Origin: Bacillota bacterium
GTDB taxonomy: Bacteria; Bacillota; JADQBR01
NCBI GenBank assembly: GCA_016278515.1
Contig: JADQBR010000009.1
Coordinates: 1 to 42,778 of the forward strand
Length of the DNA: 42,778 bases
Direction: 5' to 3'
Within the stretch, counting starts at the first letter, position 1, and each line of letters begins with the position of its first letter. Under the pieces are notes generated by a model. It was not told the origin of the DNA. It did not search any database and saw nothing but the letters and a program-made list of their open reading frames with translations. Shown in pieces: positions 23,023-32,230 of this stretch. A program made the position numbers and the translations under genes.

Positions 23023-24261
23023 ATGTTTGATTTTATGATGACACCTGAGCAGAAAGCGCTGCAGCAGGAAACACGGGAATTTGTTAAAACCATTCCCAAA
23101 CAATTATTGGTTGATATGGATCAGGATAAGGTGCAATACCCCAGACAATATATCGAAGATCTTGCGGCCAGAAACCTGTTGGGTTTACGATTTCCAAAGG
23201 AATTTGGCGGTAGAGGGCTGGATTGGAGTACGGAGATTATTGCTTTGGAAGAAGTAGGTGTATTGGGGACTTCTTTAGGGTGCTTATTTTCGTTACCCAG
23301 TATTATTGGTGAGGCGATCAATAAATTTGGTACCCAGTCACAAAAAGAAAAATACTTGACGAAGATTACCTCAGGCGAATTGACGGTGGCGGAAGGACTA
23401 ACCGAACCGCGAGGCGGTTCTGATTTCTTTGGCAGCACTACTAAGGCTACCAAGGAAGGCGACCATTATATTATTAGAGGACAAAAGCGTTTTGTAGTCG
23501 GTGCCGAAGGTGCAGATCTATTCCTAATCTATGCCCGTACGGATGAAACTGTGCCGGCACACAAGGGTATAAGTGCATTTTTAGTTGAACGAGGTCCTGG
23601 GGTAAAAGCCGATTACATCTATGGACTAATGGGGACTCGCGGCGGAGGTGCCGGCCGACTAATCTTTGATGATGTAAAAGTTCCTGCAGAAAATATAGTA
23701 GGCGAGGAAAACGGGGCAACAGCAATATTTTATCAGATGATGATTCCCGAACGCATGACCAGTGCGGCCGGGGCCCTAGGCATGGGTAGGGCAGCCTTGG
23801 AGGTTGCAACAAGATACAGTGATCGCCGGAAAGCTTTTGGCCAACAAATAAGAAAATTTGAAGCTGTAAGTTTTAAAGTTGCAGACAGTATTACCAAGCT
23901 GGATGCTGCCCGAAGTCTTGTCTATAGCGCCGCTCAGGCAGTGGATCAAGGGGCACCGTCAGAGACTGCAAGGCGTATGGTTTCTGAGGCCAAAAAATTT
24001 GCAACTGACAGCGCGTGGGAGATCGTTAACCATGCCATGCAAATTATGGGTGGTATTGGTTATACGGATGTCTATCCGATCGAAAAATTATTAAGGGATA
24101 TTCGTTTAATTATGATTTGGACGGGAACTAACGAGATTATGGATTTGATTATTCAACATGAGTATTACAAAGAATTGTTAGGTGCAAAGGAAAATGTTCC
24201 CCGAGATGTGGAACACGATGCGGTCAATGCTGATGCGGTAGAAGAAAAAATATATGAATAG
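23023..24261 (+). CDS. Acyl-CoA dehydrogenase (second of two)
   Basis: A 412-residue acyl-CoA dehydrogenase, distinct in sequence from the one upstream. Signatures: [17 protein letters not shown] (about 125-141), [45 protein letters not shown], and the catalytic Glu in [12 protein letters not shown]. It also has a 30-residue polar tail beyond the usual end ([20 protein letters not shown]). ATG 23023 has AAGGGAG 8 nt upstream. Two neighbouring, unlike acyl-CoA dehydrogenases may form a heteromer, as ChsE1/ChsE2 do in steroid side-chain degradation, or may act on successive intermediates. Which of these holds cannot be decided from the sequence. Confidence 0.93.
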   Translation: MFDFMMTPEQKALQQETREFVKTIPKQLLVDMDQDKVQYPRQYIEDLAARNLLGLRFPKEFGGRGLDWSTEIIALEEVGVLGTSLGCLFSLPSIIGEAINKFGTQSQKEKYLTKITSGELTVAEGLTEPRGGSDFFGSTTKATKEGDHYIIRGQKRFVVGAEGADLFLIYARTDETVPAHKGISAFLVERGPGVKADYIYGLMGTRGGGAGRLIFDDVKVPAENIVGEENGATAIFYQMMIPERMTSAAGALGMGRAALEVATRYSDRRKAFGQQIRKFEAVSFKVADSITKLDAARSLVYSAAQAVDQGAPSETARRMVSEAKKFATDSAWEIVNHAMQIMGGIGYTDVYPIEKLLRDIRLIMIWTGTNEIMDLIIQHEYYKELLGAKENVPRDVEHDAVNADAVEEKIYE

Positions 24262-24274
24262 GGAGGTTTAATAA

Positions 24275-25768
24275 ATGGGAGAAGCTTTACACATGTTGTT
24301 AGAACGAAATGCGCGCAAGTACCCTAATGAATGCGGCGTATTGAGCCTGGAGTATCAAACGGAGTGGTCATGGCAGGAACTTAATCAAAGGGCAAACGGT
24401 GTGGCAGAAACTATGTTAAAGAAAGGTTTAAAGAAAGGTGACAGAGTGGCCATGGTTATTCCTAACCGTCCGGAATTTTTAGCCGTCTATTTCGGAGTGC
24501 TGAAAGCGGGAGGCGTTGTAGTCCCGGTAAATGTTCGTTTAGCCAAACCGGAAGTGGAGTACTTACTTAATGACAGTCAGGCTGTAGGTGCGGTGTTCGA
24601 TCCAGGCATGGGATTTTCCGGCCAAGAAATTTCAGAAAAGTGCGAAATATTGCAGTTTTATCTTACTATCCAGGAGCTGGAATACGGAAATTATGATGAC
24701 CCGGAGTTGGATATCTCAGTTTATGATGTAGCGGAAATATTATATACATCCGGAACTACGGGTAAACCAAAAGGAGTGGTACTGACTCATAATTGCGTAT
24801 ACGAAGTAGGGACCATGATGGCTTATGAAGCAGAGATAGAATATGGAGACCGGGCACTATTGCTGATGCCGTTGACACATTCTGCGCCCCTCAATTTATT
24901 TGTTATCGGCGCTGTTTACGCTGGGGCTGCGTGTGTGGTCGGAAACTTCACTACTCCTCAAGCCATTCTAAAAACCTGCCACGAAGCAAAAACTACTCAT
25001 TTTTTTGGTGCTCCGGTGGCTTATTTATTAGCCTTACAGATTGATAATTTTAACGATTATGATTTATCTAGTACTAAATTGTGGACTTACGGTGGTGCAC
25101 CCATGGCTAAAGAAGCCATACACAAAATAATGAGCAAGTTTCCTGGGAAATTCATGAGCCTTTATGGATTGACGGAAAGCGGACCTAATGGTGTAGCCAT
25201 GTATCATGAACAACACGAAGAGCATGCCGGCAGTATTGGTAATAAGGCGGCTGTCAACTGCGAGTACAAAGTGCTCACTGATGAGGGGAAAATTGCCGGT
25301 CCGGGGGAGAAAGGGGAGGTATACCTTAAATCGCCATCGGTGATGCTGGAGTATTTGAATAAACCTGAGGCCACTGAAGAGGTATTAGAGAACGGATGGA
25401 TTAAGACAGGAGATATTGCAGAAATTGATGATAAAGGATACCTTTGGATAATGGGACGAAAAAAAGATATTATTCTGTCAGGCGGGGTAAATGTTTATCC
25501 GAAAGAAATCGAAGATGCACTAGCCCAGCATTCTGCGGTAGCAGATGTAGCAGTAATAGGAGTTCCCCACAAGGATTGGGGAGAAACTGTCATGGCAGTT
25601 GTAGTACTGAAACCGGGAGTAGAAAAGCCGGATAAGAAAGAATTACAGGAGTTTTGTGGTAAATTTCTAGCGGACTTTAAGCTGCCTAGGATGATAAGAT
25701 TTGATGAGGCGATACCCAGAAATGCTTCGGGTAAAATCCTGAAACATTTAATTAGTAGAGACATATAA
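24275..25768 (+). CDS. Acyl-CoA synthetase (AMP-forming, class I adenylate-forming)
   Basis: ATP-dependent ligase that activates a carboxylic acid to its CoA thioester, 497 residues. Motifs: the P-loop YTSGTTGKPKGVVLTH (about 157-172), GLTESGPNG (about 296-304), and the hinge region GDIAEIDDKGYLWIMGRKKDIILSGG split by residues around 375-405. The catalytic Lys near the C-terminus is in RNASGKILKH. ATG 24275 has GGGAGG 8 nt upstream and follows the acyl-CoA dehydrogenase by 13 nt. It provides one way to start the pathway; the CaiB-type transferase at the operon end provides another. The acyl chain cannot be predicted. Confidence 0.93.
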   Translation: MGEALHMLLERNARKYPNECGVLSLEYQTEWSWQELNQRANGVAETMLKKGLKKGDRVAMVIPNRPEFLAVYFGVLKAGGVVVPVNVRLAKPEVEYLLNDSQAVGAVFDPGMGFSGQEISEKCEILQFYLTIQELEYGNYDDPELDISVYDVAEILYTSGTTGKPKGVVLTHNCVYEVGTMMAYEAEIEYGDRALLLMPLTHSAPLNLFVIGAVYAGAACVVGNFTTPQAILKTCHEAKTTHFFGAPVAYLLALQIDNFNDYDLSSTKLWTYGGAPMAKEAIHKIMSKFPGKFMSLYGLTESGPNGVAMYHEQHEEHAGSIGNKAAVNCEYKVLTDEGKIAGPGEKGEVYLKSPSVMLEYLNKPEATEEVLENGWIKTGDIAEIDDKGYLWIMGRKKDIILSGGVNVYPKEIEDALAQHSAVADVAVIGVPHKDWGETVMAVVVLKPGVEKPDKKELQEFCGKFLADFKLPRMIRFDEAIPRNASGKILKHLISRDI

Positions 25769-25773
25769 ACTTT

Positions 25774-25795
25774 AGGGCGCTGCTAGCGGCGCCCT
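25774..25795 (+). other. GC-rich hairpin between ligase and MBL genes
   Basis: AGGGCGCTG pairs with CGGCGCCCT around CTAG, with one G-U pair. There is no T-run, so it may be an RNA-processing or attenuating hairpin within the operon rather than a full terminator. Confidence 0.5.
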
Positions 25796-25853
25796 ATCTG
25801 ATTAGCAGGAAAAAGTATAATTATTTTGAATACTTACAAAGAGAGGTGATTGT

Positions 25854-26822
25854 ATGATTGAAGAAGTGTTACCAAACTTGTACAGGCTGGAAGCGCCACT
25901 GCCCAATAATCCACTTAAGGCTATTAACTCCTACGTTATAAAAGGGCATGACAGAAATCTTATGGTTGATACCGGTATGAACAGAGAAGAGTGTTTAGAT
26001 GCACTAACAGCTGGGCTTCAGGAATTAGAGGTAAAGCTTGAGGAGACTGATTTTTTTATAACTCACATGCATGCGGATCATTCCGGCCTGGTAGCTCAAT
26101 TGTCAACAAAAGAATCAAAGATTTTCTGCGGCGATGCTGACGCAGTGGTAATTAATCACGGCATAGATTGGGAAGAATTATTAGAACATGCTCGGATGAC
26201 CGGTTTTCCCGCAATAGAGTCGAGAGAGGCTATTAACCGGCATCCCGGGTACAAATATAGCGGGAAAGGTCAGTTGAACATTTACTCGGTGAAGGATAAC
26301 GATTGTATTACAGTTGGTGATTATACCTTTCAATGCATTGAGACGCCGGGACATACCTATGGTCACATCTGCCTTTACGAACCGGACAAAAAGATTTTGA
26401 TTTCAGGTGATCACATATTAAGCAATATCACCCCAAACATTTCCCAATGGTTGGATGATGACAAATGTATGGAAGATTACATGAGTAGTTTGGATAAGGT
26501 CTACCACTATGATGTTGATATAGTGCTGCCAGGCCATCGTCGGATTATTTATGACCATAGGAAAAGAATAGATGAGCTGAAGGAACATCATAAGAGCAGA
26601 AACAATGAAATTTTAGGACTTCTTAACAGCAAGGGTAAAACCGCTTATCAAATGGCTTCGGAAATGCCTTGGGATTTGACCTATAAGACATGGGAGCAGT
26701 TTCCCATTCCACAGAAATGGTTTGCCACAGGGGAGGCCAATGCTCATTTGAAATATCTAGAAGGGCAGGGTCTAGTGGAAAAAAGCATAGAGAATAGTAA
26801 TTTTGTTTATAGGTTGCCGTAG
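25854..26822 (+). CDS. MBL-fold metallo-hydrolase
   Basis: Metallo-beta-lactamase-fold hydrolase of 322 residues. The metal site is intact: THMHADH (His71, His73, Asp75, His76), then ETPGHTYGH (about 162-170), ISGDHIL with the bridging Asp, and LPGHRR. The C-terminal 80 residues (KTAYQMASEMPWDLTYKTWEQFP and after) look like the winged-helix tail of LACTB2-like proteins. ATG 25854 has AGAGAGGTG 5-8 nt upstream. Within a CoA-ester operon it could be a thioesterase or lactonase; family membership does not say. It follows the ligase by 85 nt with a hairpin between, and precedes the CoA-transferase by 40 nt. Confidence 0.88.
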   Translation: MIEEVLPNLYRLEAPLPNNPLKAINSYVIKGHDRNLMVDTGMNREECLDALTAGLQELEVKLEETDFFITHMHADHSGLVAQLSTKESKIFCGDADAVVINHGIDWEELLEHARMTGFPAIESREAINRHPGYKYSGKGQLNIYSVKDNDCITVGDYTFQCIETPGHTYGHICLYEPDKKILISGDHILSNITPNISQWLDDDKCMEDYMSSLDKVYHYDVDIVLPGHRRIIYDHRKRIDELKEHHKSRNNEILGLLNSKGKTAYQMASEMPWDLTYKTWEQFPIPQKWFATGEANAHLKYLEGQGLVEKSIENSNFVYRLP

Positions 26823-26862
26823 AACGGAAAATATCATTTGATTTTCGTTGGGGGTATAGGTA

Positions 26863-28008
26863 GTGTACGAATTTCTGAAAGAAATGCGTATTTTAGACTT
26901 GACCAGACTACTTCCGGGTGGTTATGCAACACAGCTTTTGGCCGATTTGGGTGCAGAGGTTTTGAAAGTGGAAGATCCTTGGCAGGGTGACTACATGCGT
27001 TGGATGGAGCCACATTTTCCAGGCACAAAGGAAAGCAGCCTGTTTTGGGGACTAAATCGTAATAAGAAAAGTATCAAATTAAACTTAAAAAGCAAAACGG
27101 ATAAAGAAGTATTTCTAAAGCTTGTGGGTAAGTATGACGTTGTGATAGAGGGTTTTAGGCCTGGTGTAATGGAAAAGCTGGGCTTGGGATACGAGGTTTT
27201 GAAAGAGGTTAATCCTAGAGTTATACTTTGCTCTGTATCCGGCTACGGACAAGATGGTCCGTACAAGGACCGGGTAGGCCACGATATAAATTATAATGCC
27301 ATCGCGGGTGTTCTTGGTTTAACCGGCAAGGAAGACGGCCCGCCTGCCATTCCTGCGGTGCAGATTGCAGATATTGGCGGTGGGGCGCTAATGTCAGTCA
27401 TCGGTATTCTAACCGCTTATATCAATCGTCAGCATACTGGACAAGGCCAATACATAGATATTTCTATGTTGGATGGGGTAGTTTCCTGGATGTCCATGCT
27501 TCTTATGCAGCATACCGCCGGTGATTCCAGCCTGGCCCGGGGCCAGTCCCTGCTTAATGGCGGCTACCCTTGCTATAGCATTTATGAAACAAAAGATGAA
27601 AAATATATGAGCTTGGGAGCTTTGGAACCGAAGTTTTGGGAGAATTTTTGTGAAATAGTTGATAGGGATGATCTGCTGCCACAACAGTTTTCCCGGGAGG
27701 CTGAAATTAAAGAAGAAGTTGCAGTAATTTTTAAGAGTAAAACACGGGATCAATGGACCAAGAGTTTTGCTGATAGAGACGTCTGCTGCGAGCCCGTTTT
27801 GGACATTGGAGAAACAATTAATCACCCACAGGTGGTATTTAGGAAATTATTAACCGAACTGCCCCATCCTGTAGCCGGTGCGGTAAAAGTTGCCAGTAAT
27901 CCTATTAAGTTTAATGAGAAGGAAACAGTTATTGATCAGCAGCCCCCGGGTCACGGGGAGCATACTAAAGAGGTGTTGGAGGATTTGGGTATTATTTTAG
28001 CAGAATAG
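26863..28008 (+). CDS. CaiB/BaiF family (class III) CoA-transferase
   Basis: Moves CoA from a donor thioester to a free acid without ATP. It has 381 residues, the family length. The opening is typical: MRILDLTRLLPGGYATQLLADLGAEVLKVE (written across residues 8-37). Next come NRNKKSIKLNLKSK, a GFRPGVMEKLGLGYE segment, and the catalytic Asp in QIADIGGGALMSVIG (about residue 169). GTG 26863 has GGGGG 8 nt upstream and no closer ATG fits the family N-terminus. As the last gene of the ten-gene run it would recycle CoA from a pathway product, such as an acyl-CoA, to the incoming acid. This is analogous to BbsEF in benzylsuccinate activation. Confidence 0.93.
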   Translation: MYEFLKEMRILDLTRLLPGGYATQLLADLGAEVLKVEDPWQGDYMRWMEPHFPGTKESSLFWGLNRNKKSIKLNLKSKTDKEVFLKLVGKYDVVIEGFRPGVMEKLGLGYEVLKEVNPRVILCSVSGYGQDGPYKDRVGHDINYNAIAGVLGLTGKEDGPPAIPAVQIADIGGGALMSVIGILTAYINRQHTGQGQYIDISMLDGVVSWMSMLLMQHTAGDSSLARGQSLLNGGYPCYSIYETKDEKYMSLGALEPKFWENFCEIVDRDDLLPQQFSREAEIKEEVAVIFKSKTRDQWTKSFADRDVCCEPVLDIGETINHPQVVFRKLLTELPHPVAGAVKVASNPIKFNEKETVIDQQPPGHGEHTKEVLEDLGIILAE

Positions 28009-28019
28009 TGGGATCTTAA

Positions 28020-28151
28020 GCTCAATTTGGAGTAGTTTTTAGTATAAATAAGGTGTCTATTTGTCGAAATGCTTGGTGGAATTGTGCACCTAAAGAAAAC
28101 GCAAATAGGGCTGAAGCAGCTGTAATGCTTTATCGATTATTTAAAAAGTAG
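28020..28151 (+). pseudogene. Remnant of an S-layer homology (SLH) domain gene
   Basis: An open stretch of 43 codons ends with APKENANRAEAAVMLYRLFKK, the characteristic end of an SLH domain (usually xxTRAEAAVMxYRL). Only the last part of the domain remains. The nearest possible start is GTG 28053, without a good ribosome site, and the frame is closed by a stop at 28017-28019. It is best read as the 3' scrap of a decayed or displaced cell-surface protein gene. A terminator follows, as expected for an original gene end. Confidence 0.6.
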
Positions 28152-28168
28152 ATACTGAGAGTTAAAGC

Positions 28169-28210
28169 AAGACACTCTGGAGGTTAATTTCTTTCGGGGT
28201 GTCTTCTTTA
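28169..28210 (+). terminator. Probable terminator
   Basis: AAGACACTCTG pairs with CGGGGTGTCTT (two G-U pairs) around a 15-nt loop, followed by CTTTAT. It closes the catabolic operon and SLH remnant region. The rest of 28211-28341 shows nothing further. Confidence 0.6.
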
Positions 28211-28341
28211 TAGAATGAGCAAATATATAAATAAGTATGTCTCTATTGAAAATAATTTGCCAATATTTACAGGACTTAGTAGAGATTCATCGAAACTTTA
28301 GAGTAGTTCATCACTAATGAGCAGATAGGAGGATCATAATC

Positions 28342-29988
28342 TTGAGCGAACAAGAACATAACGTTAAGAAAGGCTTTAAGCTGATAACAGCAATACCATT
28401 AACTCTAGTTGTAATAGGAATGGCTTTATCCGGTTGGCTGCTCACCTTAATGGGTTTATCATTGAGCATCAATCATTGGGCAATGCTTCTAGAAGTTGGC
28501 GCAGCAATAGGGGCTACAGCAAGCACAGTTGTTTACAAAAATGTAATTAAACCTACCACGGAAATATCCAATGCGATTTATGCTTTTAATGAGGGAAACA
28601 TGGGGGTAACCGTAGAACTAAAAAGAGGCTATTTTAAAAAGATGGGTGAAGGCTTTAACAGCTTAACCCAAGAGGTTAGACATATGATAGGTGAACTGCA
28701 GGTCTCTTCGGAACAACTAAAGCAAATTTCTTCCCAATTGGCGGAAGGCACAGATGAAACCGCTAGTGCGAATAAGGAAATGGCTACAACCATGGACCAA
28801 ATATCACAGGATGCACAGGGCCAGGCCTCTGCTGCCAATAGTACTTTAGAAAATATTGAGAAGTTATTATTAGCATCAGAGAAGATTTCAAATATCGCCC
28901 AGGAAACCGGCAGCAGCAATTTAGAGGTAAAAGACGCACTAACCGAAAGTGCTAAGGCACTGAAGGAATTGGTTGCCGGTGTTAGAGAGGCTGCAGATTG
29001 GTCTGCTCGTTCAGCACAAGGGGCTAAACAACTGGAGCAGGGCACGCAAGAAATTCACAGGATATTAGAAGTGGTTACAGGAATCGCGGCAGAGACGAAT
29101 CTTTTGGCTTTAAATGCAGCTATCGAAGCGGCTCGCGCAGGCGAACATGGCAGGGGCTTCGCTATTGTAGCAGAAAGAGTTCGGGAGTTATCGGAAGAAT
29201 CTGTCCATGCAGTTGACCAGATAAAAACAGTGTTAGGTAATATTCAGACCAGTGTCACTGAGGTCTCAGAATTAACTGCACAAACGGGCAAACAGGCCCA
29301 ATCCGAAGCAGAAAGGGCCGGAAATGTTCAAAACGGCATGGAAAAAGTAGTCAATGCTATGGTAGTTGCATCAAAAAAAGTCGAGGGCGTGGCAGATCAA
29401 GCTAATATTCAGGTAGAGTTGGCGCAACAAGTGCAGGAGGCTGCGACAGGGATGACGTCTCTGGCTGAAGGTACTGCTGCCGCTGTGGAGGAAGCCGCAG
29501 CATCCGTTGAAGAACAGTTGGCCTTAAGCGAATCTATTAATGAAACTGGCAAAAAGCTGCTGGCTTTAGCCCAACATTTACACGGATACGTAGACAAGTT
29601 AGGTATGTCTGGGGCAATAGACGATACAGTGATTGAGCAGGCAAAAGAACAGGTAAGCAGGGCAGCTGCTGCAGCCCAGTTAAGAGGCATGGATTTAGAT
29701 AATATCAAGGATTTTTATGGTCAATTCAAGCAAGAATTACCCGAGTGCTCCGGTTTTGTCATGGTTGATGCTTCCGGAAAATCTGTTTTTAATTCTAATA
29801 CCAATACTAATGTACATGATTTTTCTTTCCGGGATTGGTTTAAGGATGGGATGCTGAAAAAGCCATATATTTCAAATAAATTTATTAGCGCACTGACAGG
29901 CAAATTAACTGTTTCCGTTGCATATCCTGTGTTAGGGGATAAAGGCAGTATAGTAGGCGTTTTATGCTGCGGTATTGAAGTTAACTAA
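28342..29988 (+). CDS. Methyl-accepting chemotaxis protein with C-terminal Cache-like domain
   Basis: Chemoreceptor of 548 residues with an unusual order. Two closely spaced membrane helices lie at the N-terminus (about residues 13-33 and 43-61) with almost no external loop. A HAMP-like and helical stretch follows, then the MCP signalling domain with its hairpin tip ([21 protein letters not shown], about residues 247-267, then [14 protein letters not shown]). After the signalling domain the last 100 residues resemble a Cache/PDC sensor: [29 protein letters not shown], and [22 protein letters not shown]. Cache domains are normally extracytoplasmic and N-terminal; here it must be cytoplasmic. 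TTG 28342 with AGGAGG upstream is the start. No che genes are adjacent. Confidence 0.9.
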   Translation: MSEQEHNVKKGFKLITAIPLTLVVIGMALSGWLLTLMGLSLSINHWAMLLEVGAAIGATASTVVYKNVIKPTTEISNAIYAFNEGNMGVTVELKRGYFKKMGEGFNSLTQEVRHMIGELQVSSEQLKQISSQLAEGTDETASANKEMATTMDQISQDAQGQASAANSTLENIEKLLLASEKISNIAQETGSSNLEVKDALTESAKALKELVAGVREAADWSARSAQGAKQLEQGTQEIHRILEVVTGIAAETNLLALNAAIEAARAGEHGRGFAIVAERVRELSEESVHAVDQIKTVLGNIQTSVTEVSELTAQTGKQAQSEAERAGNVQNGMEKVVNAMVVASKKVEGVADQANIQVELAQQVQEAATGMTSLAEGTAAAVEEAAASVEEQLALSESINETGKKLLALAQHLHGYVDKLGMSGAIDDTVIEQAKEQVSRAAAAAQLRGMDLDNIKDFYGQFKQELPECSGFVMVDASGKSVFNSNTNTNVHDFSFRDWFKDGMLKKPYISNKFISALTGKLTVSVAYPVLGDKGSIVGVLCCGIEVN

Positions 29989-29992
29989 CGGG

Positions 29993-30020
29993 AAAGCTGT
30001 CGAAAAGACAGCTTTTGTTC
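29993..30020 (+). terminator. Rho-independent terminator
   Basis: A perfect 9-bp stem AAAGCTGTC / GACAGCTTT with a 5-nt AT-rich loop, followed by TTGTTC. Ends the chemoreceptor transcript. Confidence 0.82.
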
Positions 30021-30235
30021 TGTGTCATGCCCAGCAAAACACGCAGTAGCAAAAGTCAATGGATTAAAATCCGAGCTTACCTGTGTTCAATCCTAGCGAG
30101 GATTTCTGGGTTGGGGAGTATCAGAAAAGAGTGAAATATCATTGCCTTATTAATATCAGAACTGAAAAACTGACGGTAATGCACCTCCACATTGGAATCA
30201 ATATGATTTGACTCCAGGGTATCTTTTTAGCCATC

Positions 30236-30251
30236 TGGTACAAATATTGCA
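30236..30251 (+). promoter_or_regulatory. Sigma-54-type promoter of the IlvD/Edd gene
   Basis: TGGTAC-AAATA-TTGCA has GG at 30237-30238 and GC at 30249-30250 with exact 10-nt spacing, and matches the consensus at all but one key position. It lies about 100 nt before the ATG. The rest of the 360-nt gap (30021-30349) holds no gene that I can see. Confidence 0.72.
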
Positions 30252-30349
30252 TAATAATGGTAGAAAGCAAGTTAGGTGGGCCAGGCAAAACCTTATCCCG
30301 TTGAAAAGGAAATTCCTAAAAGACTATGAAATAATTAGGAGGGGTATTA

Positions 30350-32029
30350 ATGACTGAGTTGCGTAGTAATAAAATAATCACGGGGATTGAACGGGCAGGT
30401 ATTAGGGCCCATATGAATGCTATAGGGCTTGTGGAAAAAGAGTTAAGGCAGCCGTTTATTGGTGTAGTAAACTCATGGAATGAAATGCATCCGGGCCATA
30501 AACATCTGAGAGAAATTGCTCAAGAAGTTAAAAATGGCATCAGAATGGCTGGGGGTGTGCCTTTTGAATTTAACACTATTGCTATTTGCGACGGAATTGC
30601 CCAAGGTCATGTGGGGATGTGTTATGTTTTACCCAGCAGGGAGATAATAACGGATTCCATAGAGGTGACAGTGGAGGCTCAACAGCTTGACGGACTAGTC
30701 TTTATTGCTTCTTGTGATAAAATAATTCCGGGAATGCTCATGGCATTGGGGAGGCTTGACCTGCCTTCGCTTATGGTAACAGGGGGTCCCATGCTGGCTG
30801 GTAAATGTGATGGCAAAGATATGGCAGTATATGAAATTAGAGAAACTTCAGCAAACATGGGTAAAGGAAAGATTTCGCCAGAAAAACTTAAGGAGCAAGA
30901 GGAAGGCATTTCTCCAACAGTCGGTTCGTGTGCTATGATGGGCACAGCTAATACTATGGCTTGCGTAGCAGAAGCTCTAGGGCTAACTATTCCCGGGTGT
31001 GCAACTACTCCTGCGGTTTATTCGCGGAAATTAAGAGAAGCTAAAGCATCGGGTATCTTGGCTGTAGAAATGGTTAATAGAGATATAACACCATCAAAAA
31101 TTGTAAAAAGGGAATCCTTTGAAAATGCTCTTACTGTGGCCATGGCAATAGGTGGTTCCACAAATACGGCAATACACTTGCCAGCAATTGCATCGGAGTT
31201 CGCCATACATATTACGGCCGATGATATTGAGCGTGTCAGTAAGGGTACTCCATATATCGTAAATGTTAAGCCCTCGGGACAATATACTTTGGCTGATCTG
31301 GACCTTGAAGGAGGTATACCTGCCGTAATAGAGGAGTTAGGTGAGAAATATCTTCACCTTGACGTCCGGACGGTAAATAATAAAACATGGCGGGATAATT
31401 TGCCCAAGGTGACCATGCCACAAGGGGCAAGAAAAGTGATAGCAACTTGTAATAGGCCCATCCATAAAGAGGGTAGCTTAGCAGTTCTTAAAGGGAACCT
31501 AGCAACCGAAGGAGCTTTGGTGAAACAGTCGGCGGTGGACCCGGCTATGTTTTATCATCAGGGCCCTGCAAGAGTTTTTGATTCTCAAGAGGAAACAATT
31601 GAGGCAATGATGCAGGGTAAAGTAAATGAAGGTGATGTCGTTGTTATTCGCTATGAAGGGCCTAAAGGCGGCCCCGGCATGCGGGAGATGCTGGCTGCAA
31701 CCGCTACGCTAGTGGGCTTAGGATTGGGAAACAGCACTGCACTAATTACTGATGGCCGTTTTTCCGGAGCAACCAGAGGTCCTTGTGTTGGTCATGTAGC
31801 CCCTGAAGCAGCGGTTGGTGGGCCTATTGCCTGTTTGGAAGATGGTGACATGGTTACAATTGATATTGCTAAGAGAACATTGAGTGTGGATTTATCAGAG
31901 GAAGAAATGACAAGTCGTCTAAAAAATGTTCAGCCGAAACCTTGTAAAGTTGATAGTAAATACTTAAGACGTTATAGTAATCTGGTAGAATCTGTCTGGA
32001 AAGGGGCAATATTAAAAGAAAAATTTTAA
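30350..32029 (+). CDS. ilvD: IlvD/Edd family dehydratase (dihydroxy-acid dehydratase-like)
   Basis: Iron-sulfur dehydratase of 559 residues, the normal length. It removes water from a 2,3-dihydroxy acid to give a 2-oxo acid. Family motifs: [31 protein letters not shown], the cluster Cys in [13 protein letters not shown], and [20 protein letters not shown], then [11 protein letters not shown] and [22 protein letters not shown]. The protein departs from biosynthetic IlvD in several conserved places (PTCGSC reads PTVGSC, and GIAMGH reads GIAQGH). No other branched-chain synthesis genes are near. Instead it has a sigma-54-like promoter and lies among FAH and UxaA-type genes, so a sugar-acid or hydroxy-acid dehydratase in a catabolic route is at least as likely. 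ATG 30350 has AGGAGGGG upstream. Confidence 0.85.
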   Translation: MTELRSNKIITGIERAGIRAHMNAIGLVEKELRQPFIGVVNSWNEMHPGHKHLREIAQEVKNGIRMAGGVPFEFNTIAICDGIAQGHVGMCYVLPSREIITDSIEVTVEAQQLDGLVFIASCDKIIPGMLMALGRLDLPSLMVTGGPMLAGKCDGKDMAVYEIRETSANMGKGKISPEKLKEQEEGISPTVGSCAMMGTANTMACVAEALGLTIPGCATTPAVYSRKLREAKASGILAVEMVNRDITPSKIVKRESFENALTVAMAIGGSTNTAIHLPAIASEFAIHITADDIERVSKGTPYIVNVKPSGQYTLADLDLEGGIPAVIEELGEKYLHLDVRTVNNKTWRDNLPKVTMPQGARKVIATCNRPIHKEGSLAVLKGNLATEGALVKQSAVDPAMFYHQGPARVFDSQEETIEAMMQGKVNEGDVVVIRYEGPKGGPGMREMLAATATLVGLGLGNSTALITDGRFSGATRGPCVGHVAPEAAVGGPIACLEDGDMVTIDIAKRTLSVDLSEEEMTSRLKNVQPKPCKVDSKYLRRYSNLVESVWKGAILKEKF

Positions 32030-32048
32030 TAAATAAATATTTAAAAAA

Positions 32049-32087
32049 TTTGCAAAATTGCAAAAAGTGATGAAGAATTGCATACAT
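32049..32087. promoter_or_regulatory. Shared upstream element, copy 1
   Basis: The palindrome TTTGCAAAATTGCAAA is followed by AAGTGATGAA and, 30 nt from its start, TGCATACAT. The same series occurs at 35548-35585 upstream of the 3-hydroxyacyl-CoA dehydrogenase gene. Here it lies about 145-180 nt before the FAH-family gene. No sigma-54 promoter was found in the 140 nt between. Confidence 0.6.
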
Positions 32088-32230
32088 TTTACATTGGGGA
32101 TAACCACGGTCAAGAACGGCATGTCGGCACCCTTCCGTAAATATCGATATAGTTCCAATAATTATTAATAAATCTCTGTTGTTCTGCTGTAGTATTTTTT
32201 TAACATATTTAACACTTAGGGGGAATTCAC

